Assembly (NCBI RefSeq): GCF_018446385.1
Contig: NW_024589864.1
Coordinates: 124,001 to 188,000, forward strand
Reading direction: 5' to 3'
DNA length: 64,000 bases
Origin: Zingiber officinale
Taxonomy: Eukaryota > Streptophyta > Magnoliopsida > Zingiberales > Zingiberaceae
The notes below the pieces were generated by a model. That model was not told the DNA's origin. It made no database searches and saw only the letters and a list, made by a program, of their open reading frames with translations. Shown here piece after piece: positions 11,276 through 23,228 of the stretch. Position numbers and translations under genes: made by a program. Every line of letters starts with the position of its first letter. The first letter of the stretch is position 1.

Positions 11276-12676
11276 TCATATCCCAGTTCTATTGTAGACG
11301 GCTCTTTGTGTCCCAAGAATTAGATCCAAATTCTTGGAGCCCAGAGAGAACTTTTCTAAAGTAATTTTTAAATCTTTTAACTGATTTTTCAGATTTGAAT
11401 TTTCTTTCTCAAGTTGTTGTACTTGAATTGAATCTTCAGTTAAAGATTTTGAGTTAGTTACTCCTTTAAGAATGGTTACTTCTTTTAAAAGTGACTTAAT
11501 TTTTAAATTTGACTTGGCTAATTTGCGAAGTAAATAATTGACTAAATTATTAAGCCTAGGAATACTTATAGCGGATCCGTGGCTTTGCTCGGAGTCGGCT
11601 TCTGACTCGCTCTCGGATTCGCTGATCTGGTCCCGGGCCATCAATGCGAGTAAACTCGTTTGATCGAGTTCATCGTGTTCGTCCTCCGAAGAGGATTCGT
11701 CCCAGGTTGCCTTTAGGACTTTCCTTCTTCTTTGCTTCTTGGCTTCCTTTTGATTGGGGCAGTTGGCTTTTATATGCCCCTTTTGGTTGCACCCGTAGCA
11801 AGTGACTTCGAATTTTGTCTTTGAGTTCTGTTGAGCCTCCTTGGATTGAACTGCTTTCTTCAGATCTTTCTTGTTAAAGCCCTTCTTCTTCTTGTAGAGT
11901 TTCTTTACAAGATTCACAAATTCGCTGGCCAGTTCATCTTATGAATCGGGTTCGTCTTCTGATTCCGATTCAACTTTTCGCCGTCCTCTTGATTCCCGTG
12001 TTCGACTCGTTCCTGCAACCAAAGCAATCCCTTTCTCGGATGGCTGTGCATTAGTTTGTTCATGGAGTTCGAATTCACTAAATAATTCGTCTAATTTTAA
12101 GGAGGACAAATCCTTAGAGACTTTATAGGCATCTACCATTGATGCCCATAATGTACTCCTAGGGAATGAGTTAAGGGCATACCTCATTATATCTCTATTT
12201 TCTACCTTCTGCCCGATTCCATGTAGAGAATTCAGGATATCTTGAATTCGGGCGTGCAAAGAGCTTGCCGTCTCGCCTTCCTGCATTTTCAAATTGTATA
12301 GTTTATTTAGTAACAAATCACGCTTACTTACCTTGGTTTCCGAGGTGCCTTCGTGAAGTTCGATCAGTTTCTCCCATAGCTCTTTTGCTGAGGAGAATGG
12401 ACCGACTCTGTTGAGCTCTTCTTTGGTAAGACCGCACTGAATGGTGCAGGTGGCTTTGACGTCTGCTTCCACCTTTTTGATAAATGTTGGCTCCCAGTTC
12501 TCACAGGATGTAGGCTTACTGTCTGTATCAGTTGGTAGTTGCAGTCCTGTTTTGACGATCATCCAGGTGTCGAACTGGATCTTTAGATAAATCTCTATTC
12601 GCCCCTTCCAATATCCGAAGTCTTCTCCGGAAAATAATGGGGGACGAACGGTGCTAAATCCTTCTTGTTGGGTCAT
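11276..12676 (-). mobile_element. gag region of element A
   Basis: The minus-strand translation has an N-terminal copia capsid (UBN2-type) domain starting near FSGEDFGYWKGRIEIYL. Helical segments with LHARIQDILNSLHG follow, then a Lys-rich linker and a CCHC zinc knuckle (CYGCNQKGHIKANC), then an acidic Ser/Glu tract and a coiled-coil-like tail. The length and domain order fit the long gag of SIRE elements. The same sequence recurs at 914-2567. Confidence 0.9.
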
Positions 12677-12933
12677 TTAGATCTATAAAACGAACAGAAA
12701 CAACAAGATCTATTCCAAGACTAAGTCTTGGATTAGTAGTGTGGGAGGAGGGAAAAAAAAAATTAACAGGCTCAAGTGGTATTGACCAACTTTGAGCAGA
12801 AAATCGATTCGTAAAAAGAAATTAGAATATAGCTATGAGGCTAAATTCTAATCGACTCCGAACAAAACCACGAAAAAAAATTGTCTCGAATAGTGGTTGC
12901 ACTGATTCAAGACGACCCCGCTCTGATACCAAT

Positions 12934-14186
12934 TGTTGGATCGAGACGCGCTAGAGGGGGGGGGGGGGTGAATAGCGCTCGCGGCTATTTTGATCGTATC
13001 AAAATCGTAAAACTATCAAAGTAAATGTACGCAGCGGAAATAACGAATGCAATCACAGAGGGACACAAGAAGTTTTACTTCGTTCGGAGCCTAGGTCGAC
13101 TCCTACTCGAAGGCCCGCAATCCTTGATCGCTTTCGGTGGGCAACACTTATAAGTACGAAAAGGAGTACAAGATTTACAATTAGTACAGTAATTAAAAAC
13201 AAGTATACCGACGACAGAATCGTAATCTCAAGGCTCCTGGTCGTCGTGGACTCGTAACAGCACTTCAGGGTCGTTGATTGAGCAGCACGCAGCACAAGGA
13301 TCGCTTGGAAGTTGTTGTTTTTCAATGCTGCTCGAAGTCCCCTTATAAAGGGCATCCAAGGCGCCTTGAAGGCCTCTCAAGGCGCCTTCAAGGCTCCGAG
13401 TCCACCGTGCAGATGAGCGCTGACCAATTTGCGCTTATCACCTTTGAGGGCGCCTTCAAGGGCCTTCAAGGCGCCTTCCAAGGCGCCTCTAGAGCCAACT
13501 GAGGCGCCTTCAACCCTGTTTCGCGGCCAGGTCAGCTTTTGTACCCGAGGCGCCTCCAAGCTCCATGGAGGCGCCTCGGACACTGTTCATCCGAGGTTAA
13601 TCTTTGCACTTTGGTCCCTGCAAGATACATTAATCCCAAATATACCCTGCAGCACAAAGTTAGCACATAAAGCATATGATGAATAAAGTATAGACAGTCT
13701 CCGGACTGTCCGAGTCTGACTTCGGGTTTCCGACCGGAAACCCTAGGTCGACCCGACGGCTACTGTTCCCTCTACGGGGAACGCGTCCTCACCTACTCCA
13801 CTCAGGAGATTTTACCTGTTGCCAGTCGATCCTCCAGATCGACTGGACTTTTGCTCAGCACCCGACGCTTCCGGACTTTCTGCTGGACATCCGCTTCCCG
13901 GCCAATTTAGTCTTTCACCTGGTTCGCGACACCGGGACTTTCCACCTAGGGTTACCACCCCTAGGACTTTTGCCTGAAGACATCGACCTACCAAGACTTT
14001 CCGCATAGGGTTACCACCCCCTATGACCTAGGGTTACCGCCCCCTAGGGTTTCCTTTTGCCTAACCGCAGCTAGGACTTTCCTGACATCCTCAAGTAGAC
14101 TTGTTAGACTACCAAACATCTTAACTTTGAATTCTTTGCCATTATCAAAACACGAGTTCGATCGTCGGATGCTTCCCGCACCAACA
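12934..14186 (-). repeat. 5' LTR of element A
   Basis: This 1253-bp LTR carries the same TGTTGG...CCAACA ends, AGGCGCCT palindromes (13353-13580) and stem-loop array as the LTR at 2824-4063. The primer-binding site complement GCTCTGATACCAATT lies immediately beside it. The two LTRs are about 98 percent alike by eye. Confidence 0.9.
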
Positions 14187-14549
14187 GATTTTATTCTGCC
14201 TAGCTTCACTCACTAGGACTTTCACCTGGCTTCACTCACCAGGTCTTTCCATCTGCCTGGCTTCACTCACCAGGACTTACATCTAGCTTCACTTACTAGG
14301 ATTTCCCTTCTGCCTAGCTTCACTCACCAGGACTTTTACCTAGCTTCACTCATTAGGATTTCCAGTCAAGTTCAGTCAATTTTGACTTACTTGACTCTCC
14401 TTCACACATGAACAATTGCACCTGCAATCTTCATGTATTGACTACATGTATTGTCAAACATCGAAATCACAACATCAAAACTCGAGCTTGACTCAATTCA
14501 AGCTCAGTCAACACGGTCAACATTGACCTGGGGAATATTGCACCAACAC
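14187..14549 (-). mobile_element. LTR fragment of a third copia-like family, interrupted by element A
   Basis: The segment ends in GCACCAACA, like the solo LTR at 4344-6096. It consists largely of repeats of the form CCTGGCTTCACTCACCAGG followed by ACTTTCC or ACTT, then a tract rich in GGTCAACATTGACC-like words. Its left side stops exactly at the end of element A, which suggests element A inserted into it. The missing part would lie left of the window. Confidence 0.65.
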
Positions 14550-15637
14550 CCCTAACCCCGCAAGGGGCATTGTCCTGCGATCACGCCCGAAATTGCTAAA
14601 CGGGACCGTTGGAAAATTTTGACTCATAAAATTGTAAAAATAATAGTAAAAATTACAGAAATTTATGGAAAATACATAATTTAGTATTATGTATAATTTT
14701 GTGATGGTCATGACCCAAAACCCCAATTAGATTAAAAAAAAATTGTGTTGTAATTCATAATATGACCTGTGCGTCATTTTATGTTTTTGTGCGTGTTGTA
14801 TATGATTGCGACCTGCGCGTCGTGCCTTCCTTTATTTTATATTCCTGTTGTAAATAGTTTAGACTTGAATGGAACTCGAGTTTCAAATTTGTAATGTACA
14901 AAAAAATTGAAGTGGTGGAAGGTCCACTCGAGGGGGAGTTACGAGGAGGGTGCGAGCAACACACGGCGGTCAAAGGGAGGAGCTTGGAGAAGCTGTTGAC
15001 CCTAGGTTGACCGTCCGATCTTCTCATTGGCTTGAGAAGATCGTAGTAGGGTCATGACCTAACAAAATTTAATCAATTGCTTGTGTGTGTGTATGTGATG
15101 CATGCTAGAGTAGAGTAATTAATTAGTGCTTTAACGATTAGATTAGATCTAAATCGCGTATATGATGCACCACAATTATATTAGATCTAAATCGAGTATA
15201 TGATACACATCAACGATTAGATTATATCTAAATCGCATCAACTCGAAATGTCTACCATGTCGTGATACCCATCACTATCTCGATCACATGTTGTTGTTGA
15301 ATCTGCTAAAGCAGGGCAACACATATTATCTTGGTAGGGTGCGGAGGGACAATCTTGGTCCCGCCTATCAACGCATGGGTGAGTACAAACTCAATTAGAT
15401 TGAGTAAAACTAGTTAAACTCAATTGAATCGGGTTTAACTATAGGCATTTTCCAATGGTTGGTAGATAGGTCAAAATCACATTTATATTAACTCTTGGGT
15501 GATTTAGCCAAAACTAACTCAAGTTTTAATAAACATGCGGATCTTGATCCTATAAACAAAAGTTGCATAGAGATGTAATTAGTAATTAGTTGCCTACCGA
15601 TCATACTAAGTCTTGGGCGATTTAGCCAAAGCTAACT

Positions 15638-15834
15638 AAAAAATGTGGAACCGCCACATCAGCGGCCCCCCCTAGAGCCGGTCCCACGGATATGAAGGGA
15701 GGTAAATGCAGGTACACAGGTGGAAAGTGCATAGCGGAGACGTTAACCCCAGGCAGTGACACCCCAGGGATCGACCCCTGGACCTTTCAGCCACAGAACC
15801 ATGCACTCCCCATCTGTGTTACGCCCTGGGGACA
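15638..15834 (-). mobile_element. tRNA-derived SINE, not of Au type, with 16-bp target duplication
   Basis: A unit of about 197 bp is flanked by identical copies of TTAGCCAAAGCTAACT (15622-15637 and 15835-15850). On the minus strand it reads GTCCCCAGGGCGTAACACAG at its 5' end, contains the B-box-like word GGGTCGATCCC, and ends in ACATTTTTT, i.e. a short oligo-T tail. Long target duplications with a pol III box mark a SINE. It differs from the Au SINEs elsewhere in the window, and I do not recognise the family. It sits in the leader of element B and is younger than that element. Confidence 0.75.
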
Positions 15835-16053
15835 TTAGCCAAAGCTAACTCAAGGCGTAGTATGATGTGGATCTTATCCCGCAAGAATTATAGCTAGTTG
15901 GTTAGAATCTAGTAGGTGTGGTTTGACCACATCCATGACTTGATTCTACAAAAGTTATATAATTCAGTGGAAACATCATTTAGTTAAAGACCTAATTAAA
16001 TGATTAGTGGAATATGATTATTTATTTTCTGTATTTTCTGTTATAGATTGTCA

Positions 16054-16965
16054 TGTCGTCAAACACGAACACCTTCTCCCTGCGTTCTGTCCTTGATAAG
16101 GACAAGCTCAATGGAGCTAACTTCCTAGATTGGTACAGGAACCTCAGAATTGTTCTCACATAGGAACGAAAATTGTACGTCCTAGAGCAGCCCATTCCCG
16201 AGGCATCTCCTGCCACTGCCACGCGAGCTGACCGTGATGCTTATAAGAAGCATCAAGATGACGCATTAGATGCGTCCTGTCTCATGCTCGCGACCATGAA
16301 CTCTGAGATTCAGAAGCAATACGAGTTAATGAGTGCTTATGATATGGTTGAACATCTTCGTCAACTATATCAAGGACAAGCTAGACACGAGAGATTCGAA
16401 ATCTCTAAGGCACTGTTTCAATGCAAGATGCAAGACGGGACTCCCGTAGGTCTATATGTACTCAAGATGATTGGGTGCATAGAAAATCTACAGAGGTTGG
16501 GATTCCCCCTTGGCCAAAAGCTGGCCACTGATTTGGTCTTGCAATCCTTGCCAGAGAGCTACAGTCAATTCGTCATGAACTACAACATGAATGAAATTGA
16601 TAAGCCAATGCCTAAGCTTCTGAGTATGTTGAGAACTGCTGAGATTAACCTTAAGAAGGTTAAGCTCAACTCCATTTTGATGGTACAAAAGGGCAAAGGC
16701 AAGGGCAAGCCTAAAGATAAGGGAAAGTTCCAAGCCAAGCGCAAAGGCAAGGCACTGAAACCCAAAGGAGGGGTCGCCAAGGATGCTACCTGCTTCCACT
16801 GCGGTCAGACCGGGCATTGGAAGAGGAACTGCAAAGTCTACCTGGAAGATCTTAAGAAGAAGAGAAGTGAGACTTCTACTTCAGGTATATATGTTATAGA
16901 AGTTAATATCTCTATTTTCCTCATCATGGATATTAGATACCGGATGTGCTTCTCACATTTGCACT
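16054..16965 (+). mobile_element. gag region of element B
   Basis: The translation has the copia capsid signature DKLNGANFLDWYRNL and motifs such as LFQCKMQDGTPVG and LGQKLATDLVLQSLP. A basic linker and a CCHC knuckle (CFHCGQTGHWKRNC) follow. This is the standard Angela/Tnt1-type gag. Part of a fossil. Confidence 0.85.
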
Positions 16966-19900
16966 AATGTGCAGGCGTTGATAAATAGCAGGACATTGAC
17001 GAAGGGCGAGGTAGACCTACGAGTAGGCAATGGAGCACGGGTTGTTGCTGTTGTTGTAGGGACTTACTATCTATCTCTGCCCTCTGGGCTTATACTAGAA
17101 CTAGATGAATGTTGTTATGTGTCTGCTCTTATTAAGAACATAATTTCAGTTTCTTGTTTGGATAAGGAAGGTTTTTGATATTGGGGTTGCAAGGTTGCAA
17201 ACATAGTACCACATTGAAAACACATGGGAAAGATCATGAGTTTATAAGAGAAAAGATATCTCCATTGCCTTGAGGCCTTTTGGGTAGAGCCTAAGAGCAA
17301 AACCATGATGGCTTAGGCCCAAAGTGGACAATATCATGCCATTGTGGAGATATCAAAATTCTTTTTGATCCAACAATTAGTATCAGAGCCCGGGCTGCCA
17401 GAAGGTTTAACCGTCGACTGTGCACAAGAGCTATGGTCTGATTGAGCCATGTGAATATAATATTAACCTCGAGTAAAGAAAGTGGGAGCTCTTATGTTCG
17501 GATCAAGAGGACCAGACACCAGGCAGGAAGTCCTAGTTGCGGCTAGGCAAGGAAGTTCTAGTAGGTCGGGTGGACCGAGGGACAGGAAGACATAGTGGGT
17601 CAAGGATCGGACATGGGAAGCTTGTGGTCCTTTGTTTGAGGGGGGATTGTTGGGGTTGCAAACATAGTCCCACATTCAAAACACATGGGAAAGATCATGA
17701 GTTTATAAAAGAAAAGATATCTCTATTGGCTTGAGGCCTTTTGGGTAGAGCCCAAGAGCAAAACCATCAGGGCTTAGGCCCAAAGTGGACAATATCATGT
17801 CATTGTGGAGATATCTAAATTCTTTTCGATCCAACATTTCATTTATAATAAAGAACAAATGTTGTTCAGTTTATTCAAATGATATGTTCTATTGTAGTGC
17901 ACCTCTGATTAACGGACTCTATATTCTAGACTTAGAGAACCCCATCTATAACATAAATACCAAAAGGTTCAAATCAAATGAAATGAACCAAACCTATCTC
18001 TGGCACTGTCGCTTAGGTCATATAAATGACAAATGCTTATCCCAACTCCATAAAGATGGTTTGCTGGACTCATTTGATTTTGAATCATATGAGACATGCG
18101 AGTCATACCTACTAGGCAAGATGACCAAGACTCCCTTTAGTGGACACAGCGAGAGAGCGACTGACTTGTTAGGACTTATACATAGTGATGTATGTGACCC
18201 TTTCAATGTCGTTGCTAGGGGTGGTTATAAGTACTTCATTACATTTATTGATGACTTCAGTAGATATGATTATGTGTATTTGATGTCACATAAGTTAGAA
18301 TCCTTTGAAAAGTTTAAAGAATTCAAGAATGAAGTACAAAACTAACTTGGCAAGAGTATTAAGATACTTAGATCAGATCGATGTGCAAAATACCTTAGCC
18401 ATGAGTTACGTGACTATCTAGCTGAGTGTGAGATTCTATCCTGACTCACTTCTCTTGGAACACCACGGTGGAATGGTGTATCCGAAAGGAGGAATCGTAC
18501 CCTATTAGATATGATACGGTCTATGATGTGTCATACCGATCTTCCTATCTCGCTTTGGGGCTATGCTCTGGACACGGCGACCTTCATATTCAACCGTGTT
18601 CCTCCAAGACTGTGATAAAGACACCATATAGGATATGGACTGGGAGAGATGTTAAGATGTCTTTTATGAGAATTTGGGGTTGTGAGGCTTACATTCGACA
18701 TCAAGTCTCAGACAAATTGGGACCCAAATCCGATAAGTGTTATTTTATAGGATATCCCAAGGAAACGAAGGGATATTAATTCTACATTTCCAGTCAACAC
18801 AAAGTAGTTGTGGCTAAGACTAGTGTTTTACTAGAAAGAGATTTTGTTTCTAGTAAAACTAGTAGGAGTACATTCAATTTTGAAAAGTTTAAGATATGGA
18901 CCATAGCACTGAAGATTTGATGAAAGTTGAACTGGAATCACAAAGTGTTGTGGATGATGAGATTGTTCCACAAGGAGTTGAGGAACAACAACCAGTTCAA
19001 GTAGACATACCTCTTCGCAGGTCTGATAGGGTACGTCTTCAGCCTGAGAGATACTCATTTATCTTGTCAGACCATGATGACGCTATGCTCATTGAGAATG
19101 AGCCTACCTCTTATCAGGAAGCTTTGATGATACCAGTTTCTGAGAAATGGCTAGAGACCATGAGATCCGAAATGAAATCCATGTACACAAACCAAGTATG
19201 GACTTTGGTTGATCTTCCTGAAGGGGTAAAACTCATTGGGTGTAAGTGGGTCTTTAAGAGAAAGACTGACATGGATGAACTTATATATAAGGGTCGTTTG
19301 ATAGCTAAAGGTTTCAAGCAAATTCATGATATTGACTATGATGAAACCTTTTCTCCAATAGCGATGTTTAAGTCCATTCGGATCATGCTTGCTATTACAA
19401 CATACCACGATTATGAGATCTGGCAGATGGATGTCAAAATCGCGTTTCCGAATGGAAACTTGCTCGAGGATGGGTACATGACACAATTTGAGGGTTTTGT
19501 AGATCCACAGCATACTGGCAGAGTATGCAAGCTGCATAAGTCCATTTGTGGACTAAAGCAAGCTTCTCGAATCTGGAATTTTCGATTCGATGATGTAATC
19601 AAACAGTTTGGTTTCATCAAGAATGAAGATGAACTCTGTGTCTACAAGAAGGTTGTAGGGAACACAGTTGTTTTCCTTGTGTTGTATGTGGATGACATAC
19701 TACTCATTGGGAACGACATCCCTTTGCTGCAGTCTGTAAAGACTTGGCTAGGGAATTATTTCTCAATGAAGAACTTAGGTGAAGCAACCCGTATTCTAGG
19801 CATACGATCTATAGAGATAGATCTAAGAGATTGCTTGGCCTAAGTCAGAGTATATATATTGATAAGGTATTACTACGGTTTACCATGCATAACTCCAATA

Positions 19901-20666
19901 AGGGATTTCTGTCGATGTCACATGGTATGAGTCTTTCGAAGACTCAAAGTCCCTCTTCTAGAGAGGAGAGAGACTGCATGGATACGATCCCTTATGCCTC
20001 AGCCATAGGATCTATCATGTACGTCATACTATGTACTCATCCTGATGTTTCGTATGCTTTGAGCATGACGAGCAGATACCAGTCAGATCCAGGTGAAAGT
20101 CACTGGATATCAGTTAAGAATATTCTTAAATACTTAAAAGGACTAAAGAATATTTCTTGATATATGGAGGCAATAATGAGCTAGCTGTAAAGGGTTACAG
20201 TGATGTCAACTTCCAAACTGATCAGGATGATTATAGATCGTAGTATGGGTTCGTGTTTTGCTTGAATGGTGGTGCTGTGAGCTGGAAGAGTTCGAAGCAG
20301 GACACAGTTGCTGATTCTACAACAGAGGCAGAGTATATTGCTGCATCAGAAGCAGCAAAGGAGGCAGTTTGGATCCGCAAGTTCATTACTGAGCTTGGGG
20401 TGGTTCCTAGCATAGCTGATCTGATATAGCTCTATAGTGACAATAATGGAGCAATTGCACAGGCTAAGGAACCTCGCTCACACCAACGGACCAAACACAT
20501 ACTACGACGCTTCCATCTCATTCGAGAGATCATCGATAGAGGAGATGTGAAGATTTGCAGAGTTCCCACAGAGGCTAACATCGCTGATCCCTTGACCAAT
20601 TCTTTGGCACAGAGAAAGCATGATGGTCACACTAGGTCATTGGGCCTTAGAGCCTACACTGATTGA
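16966..20666 (+). mobile_element. pol region of element B, interrupted by a TRIM insertion
   Basis: Copia order is visible: a protease-side segment, integrase zinc-binding motif (WHCRLGHI) and core (ITFIDDFSRYDYVYL), reverse transcriptase (WVFKRKTD, YVDDILLIGND), and RNase H (STTEAEYIA). A TRIM element (17179-17836) splits it before the integrase part. The region is clearly decayed, with several breaks, and looks older than element A. Confidence 0.85.
17179..17836 (+). mobile_element. TRIM (terminal-repeat retrotransposon in miniature), copy 1
   Basis: Two direct repeats of about 190 bp (17179-17375 and 17648-17836) bound a 272-bp interior with no coding capacity. After the first repeat a Met-tRNA primer-binding site variant (TTAGTATCAGAGCC) appears. 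Before the second repeat a purine tract (TTTGAGGGGGGATT) appears. Flanking bases TTTGA and TTTCA agree at four of five positions, so a decayed target duplication is plausible. The element lies within pol of element B. Confidence 0.85.
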
Positions 20667-20877
20667 CACTAGTGCTAGTGAGAGATTGTTAGTTAGTGCC
20701 TTAGAGTCAATCATATGATGATTATTGTATGGACTCATTGTATCATATTCCTATGTATATAAAGACATTTGTTTAATTATTATACTTGTATTGATGCCAA
20801 ATAACTAAGTATAGTAGCGTCCTTGAGTAGAAGGTTCTTATCTATATCAATCGATTGGTTGAATTGATAGTGAGATG

Positions 20878-21544
20878 TGTTGGAGTTGCAAGGTTGCAAA
20901 CATAGTCCCATATTGGAAACACATGGGAAAGATCATGGGTTTATAAGAGAAAAAGATATCTCCATTGGGATGAAGCCTTTTGGGGAGAGCCCAAGAGCAA
21001 AACCATGAGGGCTTAGACCCAAAGTGGATAATATCATGTAATTGTGGAGATATCTAAATTCTTTTCGATCCTACAATTGATATCAGAGCCCGGACTGCCA
21101 GAAGGTTTAACCGCCGACTGTGCACAAGAGCTTGGTCTGATTAAGCCATGTGGGTACAATATTGACCTCGAACAAAGAAAGTGAAGGCTTTTATGTTCGG
21201 ATCAAGAGGACCAGACACCAGGCAGGAAGTCCTAGTTGCGACTAGGCAAGGAAGTCCTAGTAGGTCGGGTGGACCGAGGGGCAGGAAGACCTGGTGGGTC
21301 GAGGATCGGACGTGGGAAGCCTATGGTCCTTTGTTTGAGGGGGGATTGTTGGGGTTGCAAGGTTGCAAACATAGTCCCATATTGGAAACACATGGGAAAA
21401 ATCATGGATTTATAAGAGAAAAAGATATCTCCATTGGGATGAGGCCTTTTGGGGAGAGCCCAAGAGCAAAACCATGAGGGCTTAGGCCCAAAGTGGACAA
21501 TATCATGCAATTGTGGAGATATCTAAATTCTTTTCGATCTTACA
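20878..21544 (+). mobile_element. TRIM copy 2, with perfect 5-bp target duplication
   Basis: Two 198-bp direct repeats (20878-21075 and 21347-21544) bound a 271-bp interior. The primer-binding site is TTGATATCAGAGCC and the polypurine tract is TTTGAGGGGGGATT. Identical AGATG flanks (20873-20877 and 21545-21549) prove insertion. The two repeats differ at about eight sites by eye, roughly 4 percent. It is the same family as copy 1 and has no coding capacity, so it would depend on proteins from another element. Confidence 0.92.
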
Positions 21545-22102
21545 AGATGATATAGAGAACACTACTCTTAATCATTTCTAGTCAAGTATTAACATTCATG
21601 GACAATGTTAATGCGACGAGACTAGCATGTAGGTCAATTCGATGACTTAATCTCACAAGTCATGGATATAGAGATATCAAGTTGACACATGGGTATGCAT
21701 TGGAGAATGTTTACTGAATGAGCCGCCATGAGAAAGTATCATGGATCGTTATATGTGTGTCATATACTTTCTCATGTGGCTATTAGTATGACTATTAGTC
21801 CTTGGACCTGAAGTCACCATGATTCCCTACATAAGTAGTTGCATACTTTGGCTTCGTCAAACGTCACCCGTATCTGGGTGGACTATAAAGGCGATTACTG
21901 GGTATGTAATAAATTATGCGGAGAGATGTGAGTGATATAGATGAGATCTATTCCTCCTATATAACGGGAGTGACATCGTTATTCTTGATAGAATGAGACC
22001 ACTAAGTGCATGGATAGTAATGATGTGTTGAGCTCATTTGATTAGAGTGAGTCTACTTGGAGTTCAAGATTTAGATTGATCAGAGGATGACACCGTCTAT
22101 GC

Positions 22103-22230
22103 CTCAAATTGATCAATCTAGATGTCAAGGATAGAAAGACACTTGTTATATATTGTGAAGAGTCATCTCAAATTGATCAATCTAGATGTCAAGGATAGAA
22201 GGACACTTGTCATATATTGTGAAGAGTCAC
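22103..22230. repeat. Tandem duplication, two copies of 64 bp
   Basis: The block starting CTCAAATTGATCAATCTAGA occurs at 22103 and again at 22167 with only a couple of differences. It lies inside the 3' LTR of element B. Confidence 0.85.
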
Positions 22231-23228
22231 AATTAGTAGTCACAAGGTGATGTTGGATCTCAACATTCTTGTAACTTGGGTAGTAATGATGTGTTGCTAG
22301 ATACCGCTCATTACTTATGCTTCTAAATGGGTTTAGGAGCATTGTTAACGTTACAATAACCTATAGGGTCACACACAAAAGACAATTAGATGGAGAATAT
22401 GTTCATATGATGCACCAAGAGGATTATGTTCATGTGATGAACCAAATTGGATTAAGAGCAATCCATATTAAACTAATTGAGTTGGACTCGATTTGATTCA
22501 TGTGTTCAATGGATCTAATTTATATTATGTTTCATTGAATCAATTTAATCAATGAATAGAGATTCATTATATTAAATTGATTTGAATCAAATAGTTAGAT
22601 TTGATCAACCATGGGAGAGAAGTGATCAAGTTTGACTTGACTTGAGAGGGAAGATGAAAGGTCAAGTTTGACTTGACCATTGCCACCTCATTTGTGAGTT
22701 GACATTAGGTGGGCCAATGATGATGTTCCACATCATCAAGGTTGACTTATGTGTGTGCCACATCATGAGGGAGATCAAGAGTTGTGACTCTTGATATCCC
22801 ATGGAGGTTTAAAACCTCTCCTTGAAGTGGGCGGTCACTTAACTCATTGTGAGAGTTTCATTTTGTTTCGTAACTCCATCTTCTTCCTCCTTGCTTTTCT
22901 TCTTCTCTCCCTCTCCTCCACCTTGGCCGAAACCTCCTTGAGTGCTAGCACACTTAAGAAGTTTTTCTCCACCTAATCGTTCGTGTGGATACACATAGAG
23001 GGGTGTTCACTTGACACCTTTGAGATCCGGTAAACCTTGGACGAGCGGGATAAGCGAAGGGCTTCGCTACAATTGTATATTTTTCTTCCATGTAGATCTA
23101 AGGTAATCTAGGATTAGAGAAACTTGTACACGAAATTACGAAATTTTATCTTCGCACGGATCCGGTGGCATGAGATTTCAGAGTTTCCATAATGCAAAAA
23201 CGATTTTTGTGGCTCGAAAATCCCAACA

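Larger units (their letters stand above)
2824..14186 (-). mobile_element. SIRE-like Ty1/copia LTR retrotransposon (element A)
   Basis: The element lies on the minus strand. Its 5' LTR is 12934-14186, followed by the Met-tRNA primer site 12920-12933, gag 11276-12676, an AT-rich spacer, pol 6705-9719 in copia order (protease, integrase, reverse transcriptase, RNase H), a noncoding 3' stretch, a polypurine tract at 4064-4078, and the 3' LTR 2824-4063. The span is 11.4 kb, or about 9.6 kb without a nested solo LTR, which fits the SIRE/Maximus lineage. By eye the two LTRs differ at about 20 sites plus small indels over 1.24 kb, which suggests an age near or below one million years. It is a fossil with a few breaks. 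No target duplication can be checked because the left LTR is shared with another gag copy. Confidence 0.85.
14550..23228 (+). mobile_element. Angela/BARE-like Ty1/copia retrotransposon (element B)
   Basis: A long noncoding leader (14550-16053) precedes gag (16054-16965) and pol (16966-20666), and a 3' LTR of about 1.87 kb net length spans 20688-23228. The gag motif LDKDKLNGANFLDWYRNLRI and the long LTR fit the Angela lineage that includes BARE-1. No 5' LTR is visible; it may lie left of the nest. Two TRIM copies and one SINE are inserted in it. The element is an old fossil with many breaks, on the order of ten. Lineage assignment is from motif memory and would need a phylogeny. Confidence 0.75.
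20688..23228 (+). repeat. 3' LTR of element B, interrupted by TRIM copy 2
   Basis: The LTR begins TGTTAGTTAG directly after a purine-rich tract (GAGAGAT) and ends in TCCCAACA at 23228. Without the nested TRIM and its duplication it is about 1.87 kb. It contains a 64-bp tandem duplication at 22103-22230. No second LTR of this element is in the window, so its age cannot be dated from LTR divergence. Confidence 0.75.

Noticed and set aside
14550-16053. 5' LTR of the Angela-type element
   Set aside because: The segment does not repeat the 20688-23228 LTR and lacks its TCCCAACA end and an adjacent primer-binding site; it is more likely the internal leader.
20878-21544. Cassandra-type TRIM carrying a 5S rRNA promoter
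   Set aside because: I see no 5S-like pol III promoter motifs in its terminal repeats; a plain TRIM fits better.
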